Below, one piece after another: positions 1-6,160 of a stretch of DNA of 7,595 bases. The stretch is taken from assembly GCA_041670885.1 (NCBI GenBank), contig JBAXYJ010000137.1:1-7595 (forward strand), given 5' to 3'. The notes beneath the pieces are model-generated. The model ran no database searches, had not been told where the DNA came from, and saw nothing but the letters and a program-made list of their open reading frames with translations. This DNA is from JAJBWD01 sp041670885 (GTDB lineage Bacteria > Bacillota > Clostridia > Clostridiales > Clostridiaceae). Position numbers and translations under genes: made by a program. Position 1 is the first letter of the stretch. Each line of letters begins with the position of its first letter.

Positions 1-293
1 AAACTTACGGTACTATAGCAAAAGAAGCAGGGAAACTTACAGAATTTAAGAATGAAATACTTGAAATTAAGAAGGACGCTCTGGATGCAAAGGTTAAGAA
101 TGGAACACTTTCACAGGAAAGAGCAGATGAAATTATGGCTGCTTTAAAAGAAAATCAGGAAAACTGTGACGGAACAGGATCAGCTAAGGTTGGGCAGAAA
201 ATGGGTGCAGGCTTTGGCGGAAAAAATGGCGGTGGAATGGGTAAAGGCCAAGGCAACGGATTAGGCTTTTCAGGAACCTGCCAGGCAGAATAA
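1..293 (+). CDS. DUF2680 family protein, C-terminal part (5' end outside window)
   Basis: The reading frame is open from the window edge (first full codon at base 3) to TAA at 291-293 and gives about 96 residues. It contains a YGTIAKEAGKL block, a charged helical stretch with GTLSQERADEIMAALKEN, then NCDGTGSAKVGQKMGAGFGG. The tail is Gly-rich, with repeated GMGKGQGNG-like units, and ends GTCQAE. This pattern of 'AKEAGKL...G.L.QE.ADEI...IKEN...CDG' followed by a Gly/Met-rich tail is what I recall for DUF2680, a family of small exported proteins common in clostridia. Their function is unknown. The signal peptide would lie upstream and is not visible. Two cysteines remain, in NCDG and GTCQ. A clear terminator follows 60 bases downstream, so this is the last gene of its transcript. 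The family call is from memory of the pattern and no function can be given. Confidence 0.72.
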   Translation, partial: TYGTIAKEAGKLTEFKNEILEIKKDALDAKVKNGTLSQERADEIMAALKENQENCDGTGSAKVGQKMGAGFGGKNGGGMGKGQGNGLGFSGTCQAE

Positions 294-353
294 ATAAAAT
301 AACACATTTATAAGGCAATTTAATCCTTTTGAGTATGTTTACACTATAATATG

Positions 354-393
354 AGGCAAAATTGAGGTAATTATATCTCAATTTTGCCTTTTT
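354..393 (+). terminator. Rho-independent terminator after the DUF2680 gene
   Basis: A 13-bp perfect stem (354-366 AGGCAAAATTGAG with 377-389 CTCAATTTTGCCT) has a 10-base AT-rich loop and a T run at 389-393. There is no matching A run on the 5' side, so it should work mainly on the + strand. Confidence 0.85.
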
Positions 394-664
394 ACTGCGC
401 CAGGCATGTCAATTAACCAGCATGGTGAAAGTCCAGTGTGTGGATTTCACGAACATTCTCAGGGAAGGTCTTTGATTCACGGGAATGGTATAAAATAAAA
501 AAATTAATAATTATTTGGGAATACATTAACTTATGCAGGATAATAGTTAAATTTGTCGAAATAAATAATGTATAAATGTGTAAGAAAGTGTATTTTATAT
601 TTGTATATATTATTATATAAAATCATTATCTAATAAGTACATTTATGTAAGGTAGGAAAAAATT
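394..664. other. Gene-free stretch with a group II intron-like fragment (about 400-485)
   Basis: No convincing reading frame lies here. The first part is less AT-rich than its surroundings and contains GGTGAAAGTCCAGTG around 425-439. The string GGTGAAAGTCC is common in the 5' domain of bacterial group II introns, where it forms a small hairpin. Here the pairing (CATGG with CCAGTG) is imperfect. No intron-encoded reverse transcriptase or domain V is visible, so at most this is a relic. From about 497 the sequence becomes strongly AT-rich and serves as the upstream region of the next gene. The intron call is a weak resemblance only. Confidence 0.25.
548..576 (+). promoter_or_regulatory. Spo0A box with possible sigma-A promoter
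   Basis: TGTCGAA at 554-560 is an exact match to the core of the Spo0A binding site (0A box), preceded by TT. A -10-like TATAAA lies at 571-576. With 17-bp spacing the -35 would be TAAATT at 548-553, which is poor, so the box lies between the -35 and -10 elements. That arrangement could mean activation or repression by Spo0A, and the sequence does not decide which. A second AT-rich promoter candidate (TTGTAT 601-606, CATTAT 624-629) lies nearer the gene. A 7-base match can occur by chance. Confidence 0.35.
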
Positions 665-1408
665 ATGATTATTGATGAGTTAATTGATCGATCTCTTGCC
701 ATGGTTCAAAGCAGAAAGGTTAAAGACGTTCGCGCAGGACTGGGTTATACCTGCGTTATGCTGGAGGATGGAGCCTGCGGATTAGCGTATACTTTTAGGA
801 ATGAACTTGGAAATTGCTGTGGGATTTTGAATGCTGCCGGCAGTCTCATAGGAATGGACGCTGCTGAAATAATACCCTGGGTAAAAGAGAATAACCGGCT
901 TAGAGCTGCTATCGGCCTTGCTGCTATTAATGCTGTAATAAATAATTCAAGGCAAGACTGGGATACTGGGAATGTATTGAAAGCGTTTACACTTAACGAA
1001 TCTGATACATTTGGTATGGTAGGAGAGTTCAAGCCCATACTTTCTAAAGTTAGAACTATGACAAAGAACATATATGTTTTTGAACTAAATGCGGCTAAGG
1101 GAAGTGGGCTATACTCTGAAGATGAGATTCCTCTTTATCTTCCCAAGTGCGATGTTGTAGTTATAACCGCAACCAGTATTATCAATCACACCATTGATGA
1201 AGTTGTTTCACATTGCAAAAACGCAAAAGAGGTATGCCTGGTGGGACCGTCTACCCCTCTTTGTTCGGAAGTTTTCAGCCAACATAATATAACAATGCTT
1301 GCGGGGAGTGTTGTTAAAAAACCAGAACGGATTTTGGAAATTGTGAGCCAGGGCGGAGGCACTATGTCTATGAAGTCTGCCGCCGAACAAGTTCTTGTGA
1401 GAGTATAA
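665..1408 (+). CDS. DUF4213/DUF364 protein (putative heavy-metal chelation, Rossmann-like)
   Basis: This is a 247-residue protein of normal length for the family. Residues 1 to about 90 fit the DUF4213 N-terminal domain: MIIDELIDRSLAM, then GLGYTCVMLEDGACGLAYTFRNE, then LRAAIGLAAINA. From about residue 115 the DUF364 Rossmann-like domain follows. It has GMVGEFKPIL (117-126), DVVVITATSIINHTIDEVV (163-181) and VCLVGPSTPLCSEVF (190-204). Near the end is a glycine run, QGGGTMSMKSAAEQ. The family is annotated as putative heavy-metal chelation, largely from structural genomics and gene context; no enzyme reaction is established. It has no signal peptide or membrane segment, so it should be cytosolic. 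The start has an AAGGTAGG ribosome site at 649-656, 8 bases upstream. The last 21 bases of the gene recur exactly about 3 kb downstream (see the repeat). No metal transporter gene is adjacent in this window. Confidence 0.85.
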   Translation: MIIDELIDRSLAMVQSRKVKDVRAGLGYTCVMLEDGACGLAYTFRNELGNCCGILNAAGSLIGMDAAEIIPWVKENNRLRAAIGLAAINAVINNSRQDWDTGNVLKAFTLNESDTFGMVGEFKPILSKVRTMTKNIYVFELNAAKGSGLYSEDEIPLYLPKCDVVVITATSIINHTIDEVVSHCKNAKEVCLVGPSTPLCSEVFSQHNITMLAGSVVKKPERILEIVSQGGGTMSMKSAAEQVLVRV

Positions 1409-1420
1409 AATTATAATCTA
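1388..1420 (+). repeat. Direct repeat, upstream copy (3' end of intact DUF364 gene)
   Basis: Bases 1388-1408, the last seven codons including the stop, are identical to 4378-4398. The following AATTATAATCTA-like sequence also matches, apart from a 2-base length difference after the stop. Beyond that, both copies carry an AT-rich hairpin starting at the same place (here 1412-1419 with 1438-1445) and a GCCTTTT core. This copy lacks a T run and is not a convincing terminator. Confidence 0.8.
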
Positions 1421-1447
1421 CAGAGCCTTTTGCTAAAAGATTATATA

Positions 1448-1476
1448 CACACTGTGATAAATTAGTTCATACATTA
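1448..1476 (+). promoter_or_regulatory. Possible sigma-K-type promoter upstream of the GH68 pair
   Basis: CATACATTA at 1468-1476 matches the late mother-cell sigma-K -10 consensus CATAnnnTA. CACA at 1448-1451 matches the -35 mACm, with 17 bases between AC and CATA. The start site would fall near 1483, leaving a short leader with the AAGGAG ribosome site at 1500-1505. Consensus knowledge is from Bacillus. In DNA this AT-rich a match can be chance, and no good sigma-A pair was seen in this 103-base gap. Confidence 0.35.
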
Positions 1477-1511
1477 AATATTAGTAATAAGTTATTTCTA
1501 AGGAGATAAAT

Positions 1512-3020
1512 ATGTATTCCTCTCCCAGTTTTTTTCAGCCAGACTATTATAAAAATCCAAATTTAATAAGATCCTATTTAGGTCAAAATGTGAGAGCCTC
1601 TATTGCAGGTTTGGGATGGATAACTGCTCAGATATTAAATATTGATGATGCAGCAGGAACTATTGGCTTAAATATTTTATCTAACCAAAGAGAAAAATAT
1701 GTGGAAGTATTTTTAGAAGATATTTACAGCATTGAACCCCATGAATATTCAGCTACGCCAAAAGACAGAGCAGTCTCTGAAAAATTGTCTAAAAACACCA
1801 GGCAGGCAGGCAAAACCTCCTGGACCCGTGAACAGGCTATGCAGATTAAGGTAACAGCGGATAATATGGCTCCTCTAATTCACGGAGATGACTTTTTCCA
1901 AACTTCAATGGATTTATGGCTATGGGATACTTGGCCCCTTAACAATAAAGATGGATCAGTTACTGTAATAAATGGGTGGAAAATAGTTTTTTCCTTGTCT
2001 GCACCAAGAAGTGTAGGCCCTGAACAAAGACACGATATTGCTGCAATTAGCTATTTCTATTCAAGAGATGGTTTTAACTGGATTGAGGGTGGATTGGCAT
2101 TCCCCATTGAGATGGGTTTAGGCTCCAGGCAATGGGCTGGCTCTGCTATGTATGATAATGGAAGGCTGTATCTTTTCTATACTGCTGCCGGCCGAAAAGG
2201 AGAACCTAAAGTTACCTTCGAGCAGAGAATTGTTTTGGGTGCAGCTGATGTAAGGGCTGATTTATCAGGTGTCTGCTTTACAAACTGGGATCAGCATAAG
2301 ATAATTTTAGAAGCAGACGGTAAGTTATATCAAACTATGGAGCAGGCTGACGGACCTATAATTTATTCCTTCAGAGATCCCTGGTTTTTTAAAGATCCAA
2401 ACAGCGGAGAAGAATATCTTCTCTTCGAAGGAAATACTCCGGGTCCCAGCACTACTAAAACATGTATGCCTGTTGAAGCAAGGGTTTATAACGGTTCTAT
2501 CGGTATTGCAAAGCTTAAGGGAAATGATTATACAAAATGGGAGCTTCTTCCTCATATATTTGATGCAGAGTGTGTAAATCAGCAGCTGGAGCGTCCACAT
2601 CTTGTTTTAAAGAATAATAGGTATTATTTATTCACTGTAACCCATAAGTTTACCTTTGCTCCTGGAATTACAGCTCCGGATGGTCTATACGGGTTTATTT
2701 CTGACAGGCTTATGGGCGGATATATCCCTCTTGATAACGGAGGACTTGTAGTTGCGAATCCAATAAATGAGGAGCTGCAGGCTTACTCCTGGTTTGTACT
2801 TTCAAATGAAACCATACTCAGCTTTATTAACTGGTATGATACTGGTGGAATTGACCCTGGAAGAGAGAATATAGAATTCCAGTTCAAACATTTTGGAGGG
2901 GCCTATGCACCAACTCTACAGATTTCTTTAAACGGAACCCATTCCAGAATTATCAGAGAGCTGGAGCAGGGCCTTGTAATTGCAGGGAGCTACGAGGAGT
3001 GGCAAAGGTTTGGAAGGTGA
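1512..3020 (+). CDS. GH68 sucrose-active enzyme (levansucrase/invertase-like) with unusual N-terminal domain
   Basis: This is a 502-residue protein. Residues from about 104 to the end form a complete five-bladed propeller of glycoside hydrolase family 68. The nucleophile is Asp139 in LWDTWP, the transition-state stabiliser is Asp289 in FRDPW, and the acid/base is Glu360 in QLERPH; these correspond to SacB Asp86, Asp247 and Glu342. Other family blocks are VINGWKIVFSL, RHDIAAISYFYSRDG, RQWAGSA, LFYTAAGR, the EQRI pair, DGLYGF and QAYSW. GH68 enzymes split sucrose and pass fructose to water or to a growing fructan. The RH..., ERPH and THKFTFA blocks look like the Gram-negative-type branch (Zymomonas, Gluconacetobacter) rather than Bacillus SacB. 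There is no signal peptide. Residues 1 to about 80 are an extra, probably beta-rich domain (LIRSYLGQNVRASIAGLGW, then VEVFLEDIYSIEP) joined by a polar linker. I cannot assign it. The start has AAGGAG 6 bases upstream. Hydrolase versus transferase activity cannot be read from sequence. Confidence 0.9.
   Translation: MYSSPSFFQPDYYKNPNLIRSYLGQNVRASIAGLGWITAQILNIDDAAGTIGLNILSNQREKYVEVFLEDIYSIEPHEYSATPKDRAVSEKLSKNTRQAGKTSWTREQAMQIKVTADNMAPLIHGDDFFQTSMDLWLWDTWPLNNKDGSVTVINGWKIVFSLSAPRSVGPEQRHDIAAISYFYSRDGFNWIEGGLAFPIEMGLGSRQWAGSAMYDNGRLYLFYTAAGRKGEPKVTFEQRIVLGAADVRADLSGVCFTNWDQHKIILEADGKLYQTMEQADGPIIYSFRDPWFFKDPNSGEEYLLFEGNTPGPSTTKTCMPVEARVYNGSIGIAKLKGNDYTKWELLPHIFDAECVNQQLERPHLVLKNNRYYLFTVTHKFTFAPGITAPDGLYGFISDRLMGGYIPLDNGGLVVANPINEELQAYSWFVLSNETILSFINWYDTGGIDPGRENIEFQFKHFGGAYAPTLQISLNGTHSRIIRELEQGLVIAGSYEEWQRFGR
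3012..3020 (+). promoter_or_regulatory. Ribosome-binding site overlapping the stop of the first GH68 gene
   Basis: GGAAGGTGA includes the TGA stop (3018-3020) of the upstream gene and lies 5 bases before the next ATG. This geometry predicts translational coupling, so the two GH68 proteins should be made from one transcript in a linked ratio. Confidence 0.75.
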
Positions 3021-3025
3021 TATAA

Positions 3026-4255
3026 ATGGCTTCAGAATGGACGAGAGAACAAACAAAAAATATAAAAATCACAGTAGATAATGAGGCTCCCAGAATTAAT
3101 TTCCCGCTGCGGCAAACAGCAAAAGATTTATGGATTTGGGATACCTGGCCATTGCTTGATGAAGATGGATCAGTATCTATAATTAATGGTTGGAAAATTA
3201 TTTTTGCTCTATCTTCTCCAAGAAGTGTTTTACCTGGTAAGCGTCATGATATTGCCAGGATAGTTTACTTTTATTCAAGAGATGGTTTCAATTGGATTGA
3301 AGGAGGTAAATTGTTTTCAGAGGGGGATTCCCCAGGTTCCAGAGAATGGGCAGGATCTGCTCTTAATTCTAATGGTCATGTTTATATTTTTTATACTGCT
3401 GCAGGAAGAAAAGATGAGACAAATCTCACCTACGAGCAAAGAATTGTTATGACCTGTTCTGAAATTAATACAAATCTGAAGGGAGTTTGTTTTACTAACT
3501 GGAGTCCCCATAAAGTTATATTAGAACCAGATGGGGTATTATATCAAAGCAGAGAACAGAGTATGAAGCCAGGAAATATACCTTATACTTTCAGAGATCC
3601 CTGGTTTTTCAGAGATAAGAAGGATGGAAATTCCTATCTTTTGTTTGAAGCTAATACGCCAGGAACTGCAGAAGAAAGAAAATGTGAGCCCCCTGAAGCA
3701 AGACCCTTTAGCGGTGCAGTAGGTTTAGCATCTTCCGAAAACGATGAATTTACAGAGTGGAAATTCCTACCTCATATTTTAGATGCAGATTGTGTTAATC
3801 AGGAATTGGAGCGTCCGCATTTTGTATTTAAGGATGATATGTATTACCTTTTTATTAATACACATGTTTCAAAATTCGCCCCAGGGGTAACCGGCCCGGA
3901 TGGTTTGTATGGGTTTGTTTCAAATTCACTTACTGGAAATTATGTCCCTTTAAACGGTGGAGGGCTGGTAACAGCAAATCCAATCTCTGATGCCTTTCAA
4001 GCCTATTCCTGGGTAGTACTACAAAATGGAACTATTATCAGCTTTGTTAATTTTTTCAACTTAGGAAGGCTGACTGAAGCTGATATTGGCAATAAGCCTG
4101 AAAGCTTTGAGCTTTCTCACTTTGGAGGGACCTTGGCTCCCACACTGCAGATAAATATAGATAAAGACCATACTGAACTTATAAACAGAGGCTTAGAGGA
4201 TGGATTGGTAATAGCAGGAAGTTATACACAGTGGAAAAGAAAACATGCACTTTAA
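3026..4255 (+). CDS. GH68 sucrose-active enzyme, second tandem copy without N-terminal extension
   Basis: This 409-residue protein is colinear with the GH68 part of its upstream neighbour. It begins directly at the shared WTREQ block (residue 5 here, residue 104 there). The catalytic residues are all present: Asp39 in IWDTWP, Asp191 in FRDPW and Glu262 in ELERPH. REWAGSA, IFYTAAGR, GPDGLYGF and QAYSW are also kept, and His280 sits where its paralog has His378. There is no signal peptide, transmembrane segment or wall anchor. At about 400 residues it is close to the size of the compact Gram-negative-type enzymes. The pair clearly arose by duplication, but many substitutions outside the motifs show it is not recent. 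This copy either lost the N-terminal domain or represents the ancestral form. It sits 5 bases after its neighbour's stop and is closed by a strong terminator, so the two form a two-gene operon. No sugar transporter, fructokinase or regulator is next to it. Whether it makes fructan or only hydrolyses sucrose is unknown. Confidence 0.9.
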   Translation: MASEWTREQTKNIKITVDNEAPRINFPLRQTAKDLWIWDTWPLLDEDGSVSIINGWKIIFALSSPRSVLPGKRHDIARIVYFYSRDGFNWIEGGKLFSEGDSPGSREWAGSALNSNGHVYIFYTAAGRKDETNLTYEQRIVMTCSEINTNLKGVCFTNWSPHKVILEPDGVLYQSREQSMKPGNIPYTFRDPWFFRDKKDGNSYLLFEANTPGTAEERKCEPPEARPFSGAVGLASSENDEFTEWKFLPHILDADCVNQELERPHFVFKDDMYYLFINTHVSKFAPGVTGPDGLYGFVSNSLTGNYVPLNGGGLVTANPISDAFQAYSWVVLQNGTIISFVNFFNLGRLTEADIGNKPESFELSHFGGTLAPTLQINIDKDHTELINRGLEDGLVIAGSYTQWKRKHAL

Positions 4256-4266
4256 ATCTTAATAAG

Positions 4267-4312
4267 CAGAGTGATATTTAGCAATTACTAAATATCACTC
4301 TGTATTTTTTAT
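4267..4312 (+). terminator. Rho-independent terminator of the GH68 operon
   Basis: A 15-bp perfect stem (4267-4281 CAGAGTGATATTTAG with 4288-4302) has a 6-base loop and is followed by TATTTTTTAT. It starts 12 bases after the stop codon. Confidence 0.92.
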
Positions 4313-4359
4313 ACTTTGTCATCGGCTATAGACTGCTCATGTCTGCTGATCCAGCTATA

Positions 4360-4398
4360 GGCAAGCCTGCCATTGAGCAAGTTCTTGTGAGAGTATAA
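4360..4398 (+). pseudogene. C-terminal remnant of a second DUF364 gene
   Basis: The frame ending at TAA 4396-4398 reads GKPAIEQVLVRV. This aligns with MKSAAEQVLVRV at the end of the intact DUF364 protein upstream. The last seven codons are base-identical. The five before them differ (GKPAI against MKSAA), so this looks like the tail of a diverged paralog rather than a recent copy of the same gene. Upstream of about 4345 I see no further similarity, and the GH68 terminator lies only about 50 bases before, so almost the whole gene is missing. There is no start codon with a ribosome site, and it should not make a product. Confidence 0.7.
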
Positions 4399-4408
4399 TT
4401 ATAATCTA
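4378..4408 (+). repeat. Direct repeat, downstream copy (DUF364 3' end)
   Basis: This is the partner of 1388-1420: 21 identical bases through the stop codon, then the same TTATAATCTA. Together the copies flank the GH68 operon in direct orientation, about 2990 bases apart. The hairpin arms TAATCTATT (4402-4410) and AATAGATTA (4430-4438) correspond to the weaker arms at the upstream copy. Confidence 0.8.
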
Positions 4409-4415
4409 TTGAGGT

Positions 4416-4459
4416 AAGCCTTTTAGCCAAATAGATTAACTTGGCAAAAGGCTTGTTTT
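4416..4459 (+). terminator. Terminator belonging to the lost DUF364 paralog
   Basis: AAGCCTTTT-A-GCCAA (4416-4430) pairs with TTGGCAAAAGGCTT (4441-4454): 14 bp with a single bulged A and a 10-base loop, then GTTTT. It overlaps a second possible hairpin (4402-4410 with 4430-4438), so the two structures exclude each other. The short T run makes it moderate. Confidence 0.6.
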
Positions 4460-4482
4460 GGCAAATAGAAAGCGCTGCAGAT

Positions 4483-4500
4483 AAAAATAACCATTGGTTA
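4483..4500 (-). terminator. Weak terminator candidate for the methyltransferase gene
   Basis: On the - strand TAACC-AAT-GGTTA is a 5-bp stem with a 3-base loop, followed by TTTTTA. It lies 26 bases past the methyltransferase stop. The stem is short, so this is only a candidate; no better one was seen. Confidence 0.3.
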
Positions 4501-4525
4501 AAACTTATCAAATTTTTTTTAAATC

Positions 4526-5149
4526 TTATTTTTCTCCCTTGACAAACAGAAACCAGCGTCCTTCACCATTATTTTCAAAGATTTCATAGGTACAACCGAG
4601 GGAGGAAAATAAATCAATATAGTCTTGGGTTGGAAGTGCTTTTGAGTCTTTTCGGGATTTTTGAAATGTATTTTTACCCATAGACTCCATTTGCTCTTTT
4701 ATACGTGCTTGAAATTTTGCATTTCCAAGGCCACCGCCAATGTACGCTTTCCCGCCTGGTGATAATATGCGATATATCTCTTTAAAAGCCGTAAGCTGAT
4801 TCTCCCAAAAGGGCATAGAACCTCGGCTGATTACCAAATCAAATGAGTTATCTTTAAAACTAAGATGATCAACATTGCCTAAAAATGCTGAGCATCTATT
4901 TTCGAAACCTAAGCTTATAGCCCGATTCAGTGTAAGATTAATAGCATCTGGACGTATGTCTATAAAGGTTCCTTTAAATGATGGAGCCAGTTTCATTACT
5001 GCAAAGCCCATATGTCCGCCTCCACATCCAATGTCAAGCATCTCTCCCTTAGTAATGCCTGTCCGTTTTAGAATTGCAGCTGCAATATCTTCATAGATTG
5101 GATAAAAAATATTCTCAGCAATGAAATCATACTCCTTGTATTGATCCAT
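4526..5149 (-). CDS. Class I SAM-dependent methyltransferase
   Basis: This is a protein of 207 residues, or 210 if the upstream ATG at 5158 is used. Numbering below is for the 210-residue form. The SAM-binding motif I is LDIGCGGGHMG (41-51). An acidic residue ends strand 2 (FID, Asp67), motif IV is FDLVISRGSMPFW (106-118), and the post-motif LSPGGKAYIGGG (132-143) is followed by a C-terminal domain ending GRWFLFVKGEK. This is a Methyltransf_11/25-type fold. It transfers a methyl group from S-adenosylmethionine, but the acceptor cannot be told. The protein is soluble and cytosolic. I chose the ATG at 5149-5147 because GGAG (5162-5159) abuts the upstream ATG with no spacer but lies 9 bases from this one. 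The upstream region to 5344 is AT-rich, with a small inverted repeat ATATTG/CAATAT at 5177-5193, and no clear promoter. The gene converges on the GH68/DUF364 block and does not appear to belong to it. Confidence 0.85.
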   Translation of the reverse strand: MDQYKEYDFIAENIFYPIYEDIAAAILKRTGITKGEMLDIGCGGGHMGFAVMKLAPSFKGTFIDIRPDAINLTLNRAISLGFENRCSAFLGNVDHLSFKDNSFDLVISRGSMPFWENQLTAFKEIYRILSPGGKAYIGGGLGNAKFQARIKEQMESMGKNTFQKSRKDSKALPTQDYIDLFSSLGCTYEIFENNGEGRWFLFVKGEK

Positions 5150-5344
5150 ATTTATCATCTCCGCAAATTAAAATATATATTGATATGCAATATTGTAATT
5201 TTTTAGTAAAATATACCTCTATTATAAATAAAAAATAATATTTTATCAAAATAATTTTATAATAAATACTTTACGCTTATATTTAAATTTGAAAATATCA
5301 GCCAAAACCGTCCACTCTATTCCAGGCTTTGGCATGATTCTCGA

Positions 5345-6013
5345 TTAAGGTGATAATTGGTGAAAATATAATGTAATCGAAAAATAGAGAGCAGCTATTT
5401 GATTTGGTTGTTCTCTGTTTATTCTTCCATCCGGATTTTCTGTGATTTTAATTTTGGAAGTTAAATTTTCACTATCAGTCCAAAGCTTAATTTCTGCTAT
5501 CTGCTCATATATATATCCATTTTCTGCCGCAGCTTTCTTTTGCTGAAGTATTACATAGTCTACATTGAACCATCTTGCATCCTCTTCATCATTTCCGGAT
5601 TTAACACTCAAGGAACTGCTGTCTACTAATGCCATGTATGAGGCGCTTATTACTCTTGTTCTTGGATCCCTGTTTACACCCCCCCAGGTATATAATTGCT
5701 CCATATATATATCATCTATATTTGTTTCAGCCCTTAATACCCTTAAAGCAGCTTCCTCCAGGCTCTCTTATACATCAACAAATCCACAGGGAAGGGCCCA
5801 CTTCCTATGAATGGATGATCTACTCTTTTAACTAAAAGTATTTTCAGCATTTTTTCCGGAAGCTTCCGGTAATTTGTTTTTTTCTTCATCTGTCACTGTA
5901 AAAATTAACATATCCACTGAAAAAGATGGCTTCTTATATATATCAGCATCGTATAGTTTAAAAAAATCTTCCTCAGTTAAACCTTGTTTATTCTTAAAAA
6001 GTAAGTTTCCCAA
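5345..6013 (-). pseudogene. Decayed Nudix hydrolase (frameshifts and in-frame stop)
   Basis: Three pieces read as one Nudix protein. The N-terminal piece, up to about 5877, has KQGLTEEDFFKLYDADIYKKPSFSVDMLIFTVTDEEKN. A middle piece in a shifted frame reads NYRKLPEKMLKILLVKR, then DHPFIG. The last piece, back in the first frame, reads WALPCGFVDV-stop-ESLEEAALRVLRAETNIDDIY, then MEQLYTWGGVNRDPRTRVIS. An extra base near 5872-5875 and a missing base near 5801-5805 cancel each other, and TAA at 5770-5768 interrupts the Nudix box. That box is also worn: the REUxEE core reads RVLRAE, so metal-binding glutamates are gone. Intact relatives hydrolyse nucleoside-diphosphate derivatives such as ADP-ribose, and some act as NrtR-type regulators. 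The 3' end looks scrambled and its boundary is uncertain. The best start is TTG at 6013 with GGAGG (6025-6021) 7 bases upstream. Confidence 0.8.
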
Positions 6014-6108
6014 AATACTGCCTCCAATTCTTATTGATATAAACAATATGATAATAACATTACATATTTAACAACTTTGACTGTCAGTAGCTGCCAAATA
6101 AATTTAAT

Positions 6109-6139
6109 AAAAAAAGCTGTGTTCAGGAACTTTACAGCT
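6109..6139 (-). terminator. Rho-independent terminator on the - strand with no visible gene behind it
   Basis: On the - strand the stem AGCTGT...ACAGCT (6139-6134 with 6120-6115) continues, after a 3-base bulge, with GTT/AAC closing a CCTG loop. Seven Ts follow (6115-6109). It would stop transcripts arriving from above 6140, yet no - strand gene is there. Confidence 0.6.
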
Positions 6140-6160
6140 ACACTTTATCTATGGCTAATA

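Noticed and set aside
745..1071. Open frame on the - strand opposite the DUF364 gene
   Set aside because: Antisense shadow of a well-supported family member, with no recognisable protein.
4326..4511. - strand open frame over the DUF364 remnant and terminator
   Set aside because: It covers the hairpin and the repeat and has no ribosome site or recognisable motif.
5177..5193. Inverted repeat ATATTG-N5-CAATAT upstream of the methyltransferase
   Set aside because: Six-base AT-rich arms are expected by chance here, and it does not match a known regulator site.
5299..5345. + strand piece AKTVHSIPGFGMIL resembling the C-terminal motif of IS110-type transposases
   Set aside because: Only about a dozen residues, no upstream or downstream support, and it overlaps the uncertain 3' end of the Nudix pseudogene.
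5856..5869. 14-bp perfect palindrome CCGGAAGCTTCCGG
   Set aside because: It lies inside the Nudix pseudogene in codons that fit the family (KLPEK region), so it is probably coding coincidence rather than an operator.
5565..6071. Three + strand open frames opposite the Nudix pseudogene (5565-5810, 5629-5835, 5874-6071)
   Set aside because: The - strand reads as Nudix; these have no recognisable domains or ribosome sites.
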